Notes: a model not told the origin generated them from the sequence alone. A stretch of 64,000 nt of DNA from Campylobacterales bacterium (GCA_027023305.1 JALVVR010000047.1:1-64000), one strand, 5' to 3'. Numbered from the stretch's first letter, positions 26,056 through 35,199 are shown. A program made the numbers and translations.

Positions 26056-27240
26056 TCATTTATCATCAACTATTTTTGTTACCACTAAATCACTTGTAAC
26101 ATTTAGGCTTGTTCTTGCCATATCTAGGATTCTATCTACTGAAACTATCAAAGCTATATACTCAGTTGGAAGTCCTAGTTGGTTTAGAATAACTACCATC
26201 ATGACAAGACTCGCACTAGGAAGTGCAGCTACTCCAACACTTAAAAGAACTACTGTAAGTCCGAGGATTATTTGTTGTCCAAAATCCATGGGGATGCCTG
26301 CTAGATTTGCTATGTATAAAACTGCTATTGTTAGATAAGCTGCTGTTCCATCCATAGAAACTGTTGCCCCAAGTGGGAGAACAAAGTTTGCACTCTCTTT
26401 GCTCACCCCTCCTTTTTCTACTACCGTTTTTAAACTAACAGGTAGAGTTGCTGCTGAAGAAGCTGTTGAAAATGCCATGATGATTGCTTCTTTTACTTTG
26501 TTTAGGTAAGAGTAAGGATTGATTTTTTTAGTTATAAAAAGTAGGGCAGGCAGGGTTATGAACATATGAAAAATAATAGCTCCTAAAACTACTGCTATGT
26601 ATTTCCAAAGTCCTAGTATTACTTCTACTCCTTGTTCGGCTACTATATAAGAAAGAAGTGAAAAAACTCCAAGAGGGGTAAGTTTTATAATCCATTTTGA
26701 CATCTCTAACATAGCTTCACTGATAGCACTAAAAAAACTATATAGAGTATCTTGATGCTTTTGTTCTAAGTATAGTGAAGAGATGGCTAAAAGTATAGAG
26801 AAGATGATAACTTGCATCATAGAACCAGTTGTTAGGGAGTGAAATATATTTGTTGGGATAAAACTAACTAACATATCTTCTAAGCTAAAAGGTTTTATCT
26901 GTGAAGCTTTTTGATAGACGAGACCTGCAGTACTTGTTGGTTCTCCTATTGGGAAGATGTTCATGAGAATTATCGCTAAAAAAGTTGCAAGAGCAGTTGT
27001 TAAGATATATAAAAATAGAGTTTTTAAACCCTTTTGTTTTAGAGTTTCTAAGTTTCCAAGTCCTGCAATAGAGGTAAAAATAGAAGCAAAGATAAGTGGA
27101 ACTACAAGCATTTTTAAAAGTTTGACAAAAACAACACCTATGAGCTTTTGTTTAAGGGCAAGAGTTGGTAAAAATGAGCCGAATGTTATACCTAAAACTA
27201 TGGCTATTAGGATTTGTGTGTTTAAGTTTTTAAAGTTCAT
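26056..27240 (-). CDS. Dicarboxylate/amino acid:cation symporter (DAACS family)
   Basis: A 394 aa polytopic inner-membrane transporter of the GltP/DctA type. Diagnostic motifs are the serine-rich hairpin FSTASSAATLPVSLK (about 256-270), the Gly/Met-rich LPLGATVSMDGTAAY (about 288-302), and the C-terminal VDRILDMARTSLNVTSDLV, which holds substrate-binding Asp/Arg residues. An Arg in the last motif (DMARTSLNV) points to acidic substrates such as glutamate, aspartate or dicarboxylates. It begins one base after the smpB stop and is probably co-transcribed with it. The convergent 3' side faces the decayed TA locus. Confidence 0.9.
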   Translation of the reverse strand: MNFKNLNTQILIAIVLGITFGSFLPTLALKQKLIGVVFVKLLKMLVVPLIFASIFTSIAGLGNLETLKQKGLKTLFLYILTTALATFLAIILMNIFPIGEPTSTAGLVYQKASQIKPFSLEDMLVSFIPTNIFHSLTTGSMMQVIIFSILLAISSLYLEQKHQDTLYSFFSAISEAMLEMSKWIIKLTPLGVFSLLSYIVAEQGVEVILGLWKYIAVVLGAIIFHMFITLPALLFITKKINPYSYLNKVKEAIIMAFSTASSAATLPVSLKTVVEKGGVSKESANFVLPLGATVSMDGTAAYLTIAVLYIANLAGIPMDFGQQIILGLTVVLLSVGVAALPSASLVMMVVILNQLGLPTEYIALIVSVDRILDMARTSLNVTSDLVVTKIVDDK

Positions 27241-27241
27241 G

Positions 27242-27697
27242 TTAGCTGTACTCCTTGACAGCTCTTGCAGTTTCTATTTTTGCTTGTTTTGTTTTTAGGG
27301 CTTCTCTTTTGTCATGAAGCTTTTTACCCTTTGCTAGAGCTATCTGTGTTTTTGCTAAGTTTTTATGGTTGAAGTAGATGCTAAGTGGTACTATGGAGAG
27401 TCCATCTTGTGAGCTTTTTCCTATAAGTTTATCTATCTCTTTTCTATGTAGAAGTAGTTTTCTAGCTCTTCTTTCATCTGGTTTGAAGTGGGGATTTGTA
27501 TGGTCTAAATATGATATATGAGCATTTAGTAAAAAGGCTTCATTTTTTATGATTCTTACATAACTATCTTTTAAGTTTACTCTGCCATCTCGAAGGGCTT
27601 TTACTTCACTTCCTTTTAACTCAATACCTGCTTCATATTTGTCTAGTATCTCATAGTCATGAAAGGCTTTTTTATTTCTTGCTACTGTTTTGCTCAT
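27242..27697 (-). CDS. smpB: SsrA-binding protein SmpB
   Basis: A 151 aa partner of tmRNA in ribosome rescue. Family motifs are [23 protein letters not shown] (about 7-29), [19 protein letters not shown] (about 30-48) and the basic C-terminal tail [16 protein letters not shown] that enters the mRNA channel. Length is normal. In related genomes smpB lies directly beside ispE; here an R-M cassette separates them. The tmRNA gene itself is not in this window. Confidence 0.96.
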   Translation of the reverse strand: MSKTVARNKKAFHDYEILDKYEAGIELKGSEVKALRDGRVNLKDSYVRIIKNEAFLLNAHISYLDHTNPHFKPDERRARKLLLHRKEIDKLIGKSSQDGLSIVPLSIYFNHKNLAKTQIALAKGKKLHDKREALKTKQAKIETARAVKEYS

Positions 27698-27720
27698 TTT
27701 AACCTCAAGTTTTTATTAGT

Positions 27721-27726
27721 ATTATA
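27721..27726 (-). promoter_or_regulatory. Consensus -10 box for smpB
   Basis: TATAAT on the minus strand, 24 bp upstream of the smpB ATG, followed by the ribosome-binding site TTGAGGTT. The presence of a promoter here agrees with smpB now being separated from the upstream ispE block. Confidence 0.5.
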
Positions 27727-27744
27727 CATAAAACTGTTTACACT

Positions 27745-28443
27745 TTGAATTTAAATTATGGTTGTTTTGCTAAGATGCTCTCTATGAAATTTAATGATAT
27801 AGATATGAAAAATTGGAAAGAAAGTGATATAAATACTGACTCTTTATGGATTATAAACCAAAGAGATAAAAGTGGTAAACACAAAAATATTTATCACGGT
27901 AATTTTATACCACAAATTCCAAATCAACTAATTAGAAGATATACAAAAGAAAATGAGATTATATTAGAGCCATTTATGGGGAGTGGAACAACACTTTTTG
28001 AGTGTGAAAAATTAAATCGTAAATATATTGGATTTGATATAAATCCTAAAATGTTAGATTATGTAAATAGTAGTATGAATGATGGAAATTATAGAAATAA
28101 CTTTTATATAAATAATTGCAACTCGTTAGATGATGTACAAGTTGATGTAAATATAGAAAGTGCAAATAAAAAGTTTGATTCTCAAAATGTACAATTTGTG
28201 CTTATGCATCCACCTTATATGGATATAGTAAAATTTACCGACAATAAAGATGATTTATCACAAGTTGATAATATAAATGATTTTATTAAAAAATTTAAAA
28301 TTATTTGTGATAATACACTTAAATACTTGGATAAAGGTAGATATTTTGCTATTGTTATTGGAGATGTTTATAAAAATAGTGAGGTGATACCATTAGGGTT
28401 TTATTGTATGGATATGATAAAACGAAATTTTAAAGTAAAATAA
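27745..28443 (+). pseudogene. DNA N4/N6 methyltransferase of an R-M system, interrupted by in-frame TAA
   Basis: SAM-dependent DNA methylase, 232 codons before the stop. The SAM-binding motif is EPFMGSGTT (about 75-83) and the catalytic motif is HPPYMD (about 155-160), a variant of (D/S/N)PPY. The motif order (SAM site first, catalytic second) is as in permuted members. Translation stops at TAA 28441-28443 after RNFKVK. The same frame continues for 46 more codons (KGTIIKNIEGNRGKLGAGG...YYIFKHEYIFVFKKEFK) to a TAA at 28582-28584 that overlaps the endonuclease ATG. That continuation looks like a genuine methylase C-terminus, so a single Leu TTA to TAA change is likely. The start is uncertain: TTG 27745, ATG 27775 or ATG 27784 (no good ribosome-binding site). 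Confidence 0.75.
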
Positions 28444-28584
28444 AAAGGTACAATTATTAAAAATATTGAGGGTAATCGAGGTAAACTTGGTGCTGGTGGT
28501 ATCTGGAGATATAGAGCTTTAAATAGTGATTATTATATATTTAAACATGAGTATATTTTTGTATTTAAAAAGGAATTTAAATAA
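28444..28584 (+). pseudogene. Severed C-terminal segment of the methyltransferase
   Basis: 46 sense codons in the same frame as the preceding methylase, with no start codon or ribosome-binding site of their own. The content (Gly-rich loop followed by WRYRALNSDYYIFKHEYIFVFKK) resembles the terminal strands of DNA methylases of this type. Its TAA overlaps the next ATG as TAATG, the spacing expected if the methylase originally ended here. Confidence 0.65.
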
Positions 28585-29273
28585 TGGCAACAAAAAAAGA
28601 GTTATTTTTAGAATTAGCAAAGCCTGATAATAATGGTAAAAGTAGATGGGTTGAGATTAGTGAATTTATAAATAAATATAAACCTTTACAGTTAGGAAAT
28701 GGTGGTAGTTGGTGCAGAACACATTCAAGCTTAGATAAAAAATATATTGTAGAAACAGATAAAACTATAACTAGTGGAAATTCTATTGATAGGATTAGAT
28801 TGAATGGATACAATACAAATCAGTCTTTTAGTCAAAATATTAAAAAAAGTATTAAAGATTATTACAAAAATAAAAATTGTGTTATGCTTGGTATCAATGG
28901 AAACTCAGTGAATACAAAAGTAGAAATAGATCATAAAGATGGACGAAAAGATAATGATAGAGTATCAAATATAACAACACAAAAATTAGAAGATTTTCAA
29001 CCTTTATCTAAAGATGCTAATGATGTAAAACGACAAATATGTTTAAAATGTAAAGAAACAAATAAAAGATGGAATGCAAAAAATTTACTAGGAAATCCTT
29101 TTGAATTTTATTATGGTGATGAGAATTATACACAAGAAGTTGGTTGTTTAGGTTGTTATCAATATGATCCTGTTGAATATAGAAAAACTGTTGTCGTAAA
29201 AGTTGGTCAAATGGCTGCAAAAGAAGCAGTTGATGCAGTATTTAAAAAACTATATCCAGAAGATGAAAAATAA
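28584..29273 (+). CDS. HNH-type restriction endonuclease with zinc-ribbon cysteines
   Basis: A 229 aa protein between two DNA methylases, hence the probable restriction enzyme. The HNH-like core is VEIDHKDGRKDNDRVSN (about 113-129), with D116-H117 as metal/general-base pair and N124/N129 following. Two Cys pairs, C153-x2-C156 and C188-x2-C191, would hold a structural zinc, as in HNH nucleases of type II enzymes. The N-terminal 110 residues probably recognise DNA. The start ATG overlaps the read-through stop of the methylase and the end abuts the next ATG. Recognition sequence unknown. Confidence 0.75.
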   Translation: MATKKELFLELAKPDNNGKSRWVEISEFINKYKPLQLGNGGSWCRTHSSLDKKYIVETDKTITSGNSIDRIRLNGYNTNQSFSQNIKKSIKDYYKNKNCVMLGINGNSVNTKVEIDHKDGRKDNDRVSNITTQKLEDFQPLSKDANDVKRQICLKCKETNKRWNAKNLLGNPFEFYYGDENYTQEVGCLGCYQYDPVEYRKTVVVKVGQMAAKEAVDAVFKKLYPEDEK

Positions 29274-30278
29274 ATGAATTATATAGGAAGTAAATTTAAA
29301 CTGTCTTCTTGGATACAAGAAGAGGTTAAAAAAGTAGTTGGAGATGATTTATCTGATAAAGTATTTTGTGATATGTTTGCTGGAACGGGAATAGTTGGTC
29401 GAACTTTTAAAAAAGATGTAAAAAAAGTTATTTCTAACGATTTAGAGCATTATAGTTATGTATTAAATAAAAATTATATAGAAAATCATGAAGAAATTAA
29501 AGATAAAGATAAGTATATTGATGAACTTAATAATCTACCTTTGATTGATAATGGTTTTATATATCAAAACTATTGTATGGGAAGTGGAAGTGGACGACAA
29601 TATTTTAGTGATTATAATGGTAAAAAAATCGATACTATTAGAACTAAGATAAAAGAGTGGCATGAGAATAAAAAGATAGATAATAATTTATATTATTTTT
29701 TATTGGCTTCGTTAGTTGAAAGTGCTGATAAAGTTGCAAATACAGCTTCTGTGTATGGTGCTTTTTTGAAACATATAAAAAAATCTGCTTCAAAGGAACT
29801 AGTTTTACAACCTGCTTATTTTATAAAAAATGATAATCTACATCAAGTTTTTAATAAAGATAGCAATGAATTAATCAAAGAGATTAGTGGTGATATACTG
29901 TATTTAGATCCACCTTATAATCAAAGACAATACAGCTCTAACTATCATATGTTAAATACAATAACTCAATATGATGATTTTATACCAAAGGGAAAAACTG
30001 GGCTTAGAGAGTATAATCGTTCAAGTTATTGCAAAAAAAATGAAGTTCATAGAAGTTTTGAAGAGTTGATAAAAAATGCAAAATTTAAATATATTTTTTT
30101 AAGTTATAACAATGAAGGTTTGATGAGCGAAGAAGATGTGAAAAATATCATGTCAAAATTTGGTAAATATAACTTAATAACAAAAGAGTACAAAAGATTT
30201 AAAGCAGATAAGAGTGAAAGTAGAAATCATAAAGCTAGTAAAACTTTTGAGTATCTACATGTTTTGATAAAAGATTAA
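29274..30278 (+). CDS. D12-class (Dam-like) adenine-specific DNA methyltransferase
   Basis: A 334 aa N6-adenine methylase. NYIGSKFKL is the N-terminal motif X, DMFAGTG (33-39) is the SAM site, SNDLEHYS holds the ribose-binding Asp, and LDPPYNQRQY (211-220) is the catalytic DPPY loop. The region between them (60-200) is the target-recognition part. As second methylase of the cassette it suggests an asymmetric recognition site needing one enzyme per strand. It ends in a 24-bp inverted repeat that also receives ispE from the other side. Confidence 0.87.
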   Translation: MNYIGSKFKLSSWIQEEVKKVVGDDLSDKVFCDMFAGTGIVGRTFKKDVKKVISNDLEHYSYVLNKNYIENHEEIKDKDKYIDELNNLPLIDNGFIYQNYCMGSGSGRQYFSDYNGKKIDTIRTKIKEWHENKKIDNNLYYFLLASLVESADKVANTASVYGAFLKHIKKSASKELVLQPAYFIKNDNLHQVFNKDSNELIKEISGDILYLDPPYNQRQYSSNYHMLNTITQYDDFIPKGKTGLREYNRSSYCKKNEVHRSFEELIKNAKFKYIFLSYNNEGLMSEEDVKNIMSKFGKYNLITKEYKRFKADKSESRNHKASKTFEYLHVLIKD

Positions 30279-30339
30279 ACCCAAATTATGTAATAGAAAT
30301 TCATACTTTCTTGCAAATTTCTATTGCATAATTTGGGTT
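30278..30339. terminator. 24-bp-stem inverted repeat between the R-M cassette and ispE
   Basis: Arms 30278-30301 and 30316-30339 (AACCCAAATTATG... / ...CATAATTTGGGTT) are complementary along 24 positions with one G-U wobble and a 14-base loop. The outer ends are A- and T-rich, so it can act as a bidirectional intrinsic terminator for the two convergent genes. It covers the last base of the D12 methylase stop and two bases of the ispE stop. The length is unusual for a plain terminator. Confidence 0.75.
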
Positions 30340-31087
30340 AAATCCAAAAAACTGTACTTCCACTTCCACTAAAAAACTTGCCATCTAAATACTCACTTAG
30401 TTCTGGGTACAAAAAAAGAGCAGGGGGAAGTAGGTCATTTAGTTCGTGAGAATTAAACTCTTCTAAGATTTTATCAGATTTTAATCCCATAAGTTTATCA
30501 GCTAAGTTTTTATCAAAGTTTAAAAACTCTTTTCTGTATGTTTGATATACCTCTTTAGTAGAGCATTTTATATGTGGTGTGAATGTTTTTATATCTAACA
30601 AATCTTCTTCAAAAACTTCTACTATTTCGCCAACTCCACTAACATTTGCACTGTTTACTTGGTGGATAAAAAAGGCTATGTCACTTCCTATTGGATTTGT
30701 GATTTGTAGTTTTTCTTCTATTGAAAGATTTAGATTTAGAACTTTATTGGTTAAGTTTAAAAAAGAGGCACAGTTACTACTTCCTCCTCCAAGTCCTGCA
30801 AATTCTGGGATATTTTTTTGGACTACTACTTTATAGTTTTTGAAAAAATCCTCTACTTTAGGGATATTTTTTAGTCTTTCATAGACTTTATAGATGGTAT
30901 TGTCTTTTGTTTGGCAACCAAAATCTCCCTCTAAGCTAAACTGATCACTTTTTTGTTTAGGGACAAATGTGATGGTGTCATGAAGGTTTTTAACAAGCAT
31001 AAATCTAGAGTTTAGTTCATGAAAGTTTCCTCTTAGAGCTGTTATCTTTAAAAAGATATTTACTTTTGCATATGATTTTATGGTCAT
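30338..31087 (-). CDS. ispE: 4-diphosphocytidyl-2-C-methyl-D-erythritol kinase
   Basis: GHMP-superfamily kinase of the non-mevalonate isoprenoid pathway, 249 aa, a little short as in other Campylobacterota. K8 in YAKVNIFLKI and the glycine-rich ATP loop AGLGGGSSN (97-105) are intact, and FFSGSGSTVFWI at the C-terminus is motif 3. It overlaps csrA by 4 bp. The convergent R-M cassette separates it from smpB. Confidence 0.94.
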   Translation of the reverse strand: MTIKSYAKVNIFLKITALRGNFHELNSRFMLVKNLHDTITFVPKQKSDQFSLEGDFGCQTKDNTIYKVYERLKNIPKVEDFFKNYKVVVQKNIPEFAGLGGGSSNCASFLNLTNKVLNLNLSIEEKLQITNPIGSDIAFFIHQVNSANVSGVGEIVEVFEEDLLDIKTFTPHIKCSTKEVYQTYRKEFLNFDKNLADKLMGLKSDKILEEFNSHELNDLLPPALFLYPELSEYLDGKFFSGSGSTVFWI

Positions 31088-31314
31088 TTTTTCAGTAGTT
31101 TGCTTAAATCTTTTATCTCTTTAGAGGAGCTGTTTTTAGTAGCGATTTTATTTGCATCTTCCACTTGCTTTTTTAGCTCTCCTCTTAGGATTTGCATATT
31201 TTTTGGAGCTTCTATACCTAACTTTATAACTCCTTTGTTAATCTCTACAACTTTAATAGATATATCACTTCCTAGATATATCTCTTCTTCAAGTTTTCTA
31301 CTCAAAACTAACAT
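31084..31314 (-). CDS. csrA: Carbon storage regulator CsrA
   Basis: A 76 aa RNA-binding post-transcriptional regulator. It begins MLVLSRKLEEEIYLGSDISIKVVEI, the canonical CsrA beta-strand dimer, with GIEAPKNMQILRGEL bearing the RNA-contacting Arg. In Campylobacterota it represses flagellin and other mRNAs and is antagonised by FliW. It overlaps truB by 7 bp and ispE by 4 bp. The extra 15 C-terminal residues are typical of this group. Confidence 0.96.
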   Translation of the reverse strand: MLVLSRKLEEEIYLGSDISIKVVEINKGVIKLGIEAPKNMQILRGELKKQVEDANKIATKNSSSKEIKDLSKLLKK

Positions 31315-32129
31315 AACTTAACTCCATTTAATTCATATTTTATTTTATCATCCATGATATTTATAACTGTTAACATGTTATCTAAAACTATATAATACTC
31401 TCCATTTTCTTGGATTTGTAAATTTTGTTTTTTTAGTTTTCTACCTAGTAGTATATCGCTTTTATCTCCTAAGTATTTATTTTGTGGAATTTTAAGGTAC
31501 TTTGTTGGGTCGAGTAGTTTTTCATCATCAAACTTAAACTCTCCCTCATTTAATCGCTCTAAATATGATAAAGCTCCATCTACTTTTAGTTTTTCGGCTA
31601 TAAGATGCCCTAGGCTTCTGATATATCCACCTTCACTTATAGTTACTTTAAAACTGACAAAAGGGTGAGAGTAGTTTAAAAACTCTATATCGTATATTGT
31701 TGAAGTTATCTCTTTTAGAGCTACCTCTTTGTCATCTCTTGCTAACTCATAAGCTTTTCTACCACCTATCTTTTTAGCACAAAATTTTGGTGGTAGATAG
31801 GTTAGTTCTCCTTTAAAAGAGTTAAGAGTTTCTTTTATCTCTTTTTGAGAAAAAATTTTTACATCTTTTATGTTTTCAACTCTCTCTATATCAAGTGAAG
31901 GGCTAGAAGCTCCTAACCAAAGAGTAGCTTTGTAGCTTTTTGGTGCTTTTTTTAAGTATCTAAAGAGTTTAGGAAACTGCCCAAAAGCTACTATCAAACA
32001 TCCACAAGCAAAAGGGTCAAGTGTTCCAGAAAATCCTGCTTTTTTAGTTTTATATTTTCTCTTTATTCGAGAAAGATAACCGTTAGAGCTTATATTTATA
32101 TGCTTATTTACTACAAAAAGTCGGTTCAT
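31308..32129 (-). CDS. truB: tRNA pseudouridine(55) synthase TruB
   Basis: A 273 aa enzyme forming pseudouridine-55 in the T-loop. The catalytic motif AGFSGTLDPFACG has D38. YKATLWLGASSPSLDIE and EGGYIRSLGHLIAE are conserved family segments. It overlaps the helicase gene by 4 bp upstream and csrA downstream, indicating one operon uvrD-truB-csrA-ispE. No anomalies. Confidence 0.95.
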   Translation of the reverse strand: MNRLFVVNKHINISSNGYLSRIKRKYKTKKAGFSGTLDPFACGCLIVAFGQFPKLFRYLKKAPKSYKATLWLGASSPSLDIERVENIKDVKIFSQKEIKETLNSFKGELTYLPPKFCAKKIGGRKAYELARDDKEVALKEITSTIYDIEFLNYSHPFVSFKVTISEGGYIRSLGHLIAEKLKVDGALSYLERLNEGEFKFDDEKLLDPTKYLKIPQNKYLGDKSDILLGRKLKKQNLQIQENGEYYIVLDNMLTVINIMDDKIKYELNGVKLC

Positions 32130-34165
32130 ACTCTCGCTACAAAGGTTGAGATTATATCTTTTATGGTACCACCAAAGTTGATGGTTAATTTATAGTCTTT
32201 TTTTACTCTTCCTACATTTACAACTCTTCCTATACCGAAGATTTTATGTTTTACAAGATCCCCTTTTTTATAGTTTGAGTTTGATTTTAGTTTTAGTACT
32301 CCACTAGAGAGTCCAGCTTCGCTTATAAATCTGCTTTTTAAAAGATGAGCTCTTCTACCTTTGTAAAAACGACTCTCAACATGAGATATAGTTAACTCTT
32401 TTTTTGCTCTAGTTATAGCTACATATCCAAGCCGTCTCTCTTCTTCTAAGTCAGTTCCATCTCCTAAAAGTGGAAAAAATCCCTCTTCAACACCTATGAC
32501 AAAAAGATGCTCAAATTCTAAACCTTTCGCTGCATGAATACTCATGACAGATATATTTTTATCGTCGATTTGGTCTTGGTCACTTTGCAGGGTTATATCG
32601 TTTAAAAACTCTTCTAAAGTTGCATCAGCATGTTGCATACTAAAGTCTCTAAAAAGTCCATAAAACTCATCTATATTTGCTACCTTTTCTAGTGAATCTG
32701 GAAGCAGTGAGTAGTACTCTTTTATCTTAAAAGTTTCTTCTACATCATCTATGAGTTCAAATATACTTTCTTTTTTAGCTAAGTTTTTTAGTTTTTTTAT
32801 AAAGTCATTTAGTGATTTAAAAGCTTTTTTTGGAAGATAGTCTTCTAGAAGTTTATTTTCATCTTTTATAAGTTTATAAACGGAGCAGTTTTTTTGAAAG
32901 GCTAGAGAGTATAGTTTATCAACTGTTGCTTTTCCAATACTTCTTTTTGGGCGATTTATCACTCTTTTTAGAGAGAAGTCATCATTTGGATTTTGAATAA
33001 GTCTTAGATATGAGATGATATCTTTTATCTCAGCTCTTTCATAAAACTTTAATCCTCCTACCATTTTATAAGGAATAGCCTCTTTGTTTAATCCCTCTTC
33101 GATAGAACGGCTTAAGGCATTTATTCTGTAAAGTATAGCTATATCGTTTGGATTTGTTCCACTATCTATCAAAGATTTTATTTTTCTTGAGACTCTGTAG
33201 CTTTCCTCTTTTTCATCTCCACTTCCAAAAATCTCTATATTTTTGCCTTCATCTTTTGTGGAGTCTAGTTTTTTATCCATTCTGTTTCTATTAAATTGTA
33301 TAAGAGAGTTTGCTGCTTTTAGTATCTTTGATGTTGAACGGTAGTTTTTTGTTAGTTTTACAACTTTAGCATCTTTAAAATTTTTATCAAAATCTAAGAT
33401 ATTTTTGATATTTGCTCCCCTCCAACCATATATACTTTGATCATCATCTCCAACTACACAGATGTTGTTGTGAGAGGTGCAGAGTTTTTGAAGTAGTTTA
33501 AACTGCAAATCATTTGTATCTTGATACTCATCTACCATAATATATCTATATCTTTGGCTTATCGTTTTGGCTAGCTCATTATCATTATCTAAAATCTTAT
33601 AAGGCAAGGCTAATAAATCATCAAAATCAACTAAGTTGTTATCTTTTAGATACAATTCATACTTTTTATATGCAGTGGCTATGAGTTTATAGTTTGGCAT
33701 CAAGGCACTACTTATAGCTTCTTCAGGTTCTATTAAGTTGTTTTTATATTTTGAGATTTCATTTGCTACTAGAGAAATAGGTAGGTTAGTTTCAAAAGCT
33801 TTTAGTATCTTTTTTTTATCATCAGTGTCTATTATCACAAATGAGTTATCACGACCTAATCTGTTCATATAGTGCTTTAAAAATATAAGTCCAAACTTAT
33901 GAAAAGTAGATAGTAAAGGTAGATGGTCAAGACTTTCACCTATAAGCGAGAAGGCTCTTTGTCTCATTTCACTTGCTGCTTTATTTGTAAAGGTAAGTGT
34001 TAGGATAGAGGATGGGAATATACCGTTTTCTATCATGTAAGCTAGTCTAGTGGTGATTGTCTTAGTCTTTCCACTACCAGCACCGGCTAAGATAAGAAGT
34101 GGACCATCTATAGTTTTGGCTGCATCTGCTTGCTCAGGGTTTAGAGTTTCGAGTATATTTTTCAT
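32126..34165 (-). CDS. uvrD: UvrD/PcrA-family ATP-dependent DNA helicase
   Basis: A 679 aa superfamily 1A 3'-5' helicase. Motifs in order: LNPEQADA (Q-motif region), Walker A AGAGSGKTKT (27-36), TFTNKAASEM (Ia), MVDEYQDTNDLQ (II), VVGDDDQSIYGWRGA (III), LTKNYRS (IV), MSIHAAKGLEF (V) and VAITRAKKEL (VI). The C-terminal Tudor-like domain (KKGDLVKHKIFGIGRVVNVGR) supports a PcrA/UvrD rather than Rep assignment. Roles are excision repair and clearing of RecA or RNA polymerase. It heads the truB-csrA-ispE operon and is divergent from the LysR gene. Confidence 0.93.
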   Translation of the reverse strand: MKNILETLNPEQADAAKTIDGPLLILAGAGSGKTKTITTRLAYMIENGIFPSSILTLTFTNKAASEMRQRAFSLIGESLDHLPLLSTFHKFGLIFLKHYMNRLGRDNSFVIIDTDDKKKILKAFETNLPISLVANEISKYKNNLIEPEEAISSALMPNYKLIATAYKKYELYLKDNNLVDFDDLLALPYKILDNDNELAKTISQRYRYIMVDEYQDTNDLQFKLLQKLCTSHNNICVVGDDDQSIYGWRGANIKNILDFDKNFKDAKVVKLTKNYRSTSKILKAANSLIQFNRNRMDKKLDSTKDEGKNIEIFGSGDEKEESYRVSRKIKSLIDSGTNPNDIAILYRINALSRSIEEGLNKEAIPYKMVGGLKFYERAEIKDIISYLRLIQNPNDDFSLKRVINRPKRSIGKATVDKLYSLAFQKNCSVYKLIKDENKLLEDYLPKKAFKSLNDFIKKLKNLAKKESIFELIDDVEETFKIKEYYSLLPDSLEKVANIDEFYGLFRDFSMQHADATLEEFLNDITLQSDQDQIDDKNISVMSIHAAKGLEFEHLFVIGVEEGFFPLLGDGTDLEEERRLGYVAITRAKKELTISHVESRFYKGRRAHLLKSRFISEAGLSSGVLKLKSNSNYKKGDLVKHKIFGIGRVVNVGRVKKDYKLTINFGGTIKDIISTFVARV

Positions 34166-34262
34166 GACACTATTTTATCAAAAAAAGATTACAAGTGCCT
34201 CTAATATTATAAAATCTAATAAAAGTGAACTTTACCTTAATAAATCTTTTATTATTTTTTGT

Positions 34263-34268
34263 TATACT
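34263..34268 (+). promoter_or_regulatory. Probable -10 box for the LysR regulator gene
   Basis: TATACT preceded by a T-rich stretch, 25 bp before the ATG, with ribosome-binding site AAAGGAAAG. The 128-bp divergent region is also where a LysR protein would be expected to bind its own promoter. Confidence 0.4.
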
Positions 34269-34293
34269 TGTGCAAAACATATAAAGGAAAGTA

Positions 34294-35199
34294 ATGCTTA
34301 AAGACTTTGCAAAATTGGAAACATTTCTAGCTATAGTTAAAGAGAGAAGTTTTTCAAAGGCTTCTAAAAAACTAGGTATTTCACAGCCAGCTGTTACTCA
34401 ACAAGTAAAGTGGCTTGAAGAGTATCTTGATACCAAAATCATAGAAAGAAAGAAAAATGGTATAACACTAACAAAAAGTGGAGAAGAGCTTTATCGAGTT
34501 GCAGTTAGGTTAAACAAGTGTGTACAAAATGTAGAAAAAGAAGTGATAAAAATCATGAACAAAGAGCTTACCTTTATCATAGGAGCTTCCTTTACTATAG
34601 GAAATTATGTAACACCAGTTAGTTTAAAAGGTATAAAAGAAGTTATAAAAAATGATGTTTCTATTCAGATAGATTTATCTGATAAGATTTTAGATCTTTT
34701 ACAAGATAAAAAGATTGATTTAGCTTTGATAGAGTCTCCTATATTTTTAGATGGTATAATTTATAGAGAGTGGTTAGAGGATGAGTTTGTACTTTTTTCA
34801 AACAGACCTCTTCCAAAATATGTAAATCCAGAGGATTTGGATAAGTATAATTGGATATGTAGAGACGAAGAGTCTCATACTAGAAAAGTAATTGCTGATG
34901 TTTTTGATGAAGCTGGTATTGAGTGTAAAGCTTTTGATATAGAGACAACAGTATCTTCTCCTACTGCTTTGATACAAAATGTTTTAAAATCTTCAAAAGA
35001 TGAAAAAGATATGCAAACTGTAGCTATTATGTCTAAAGTTGCAATAGAGGATTTTATAGAGGATAAAAAACTTTATAGTTCAAAAGTTAAAGGATTATCT
35101 TTTAAAAGACATTTTTATCTAGCTTATCTTAAAGATAGAAAACATGACATGTATCTTGAGAAGGTAGTTGATTTTATAATGAAAAAAGATAAGCTGTAG
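34294..35199 (+). CDS. LysR-family transcriptional regulator
   Basis: A 301 aa regulator. The N-terminal winged HTH is FLAIVKERSFSKASKKLGISQPAVTQQVKWLEEYL (about 12-46), with the effector-binding domain at about 90-295. SQPAVTQQVKWLE is the recognition helix. It is convergent with acs and divergent from uvrD; neither arrangement identifies its target. CysB-, ModE- or CmpR-like specificity cannot be distinguished here. Confidence 0.9.
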   Translation: MLKDFAKLETFLAIVKERSFSKASKKLGISQPAVTQQVKWLEEYLDTKIIERKKNGITLTKSGEELYRVAVRLNKCVQNVEKEVIKIMNKELTFIIGASFTIGNYVTPVSLKGIKEVIKNDVSIQIDLSDKILDLLQDKKIDLALIESPIFLDGIIYREWLEDEFVLFSNRPLPKYVNPEDLDKYNWICRDEESHTRKVIADVFDEAGIECKAFDIETTVSSPTALIQNVLKSSKDEKDMQTVAIMSKVAIEDFIEDKKLYSSKVKGLSFKRHFYLAYLKDRKHDMYLEKVVDFIMKKDKL

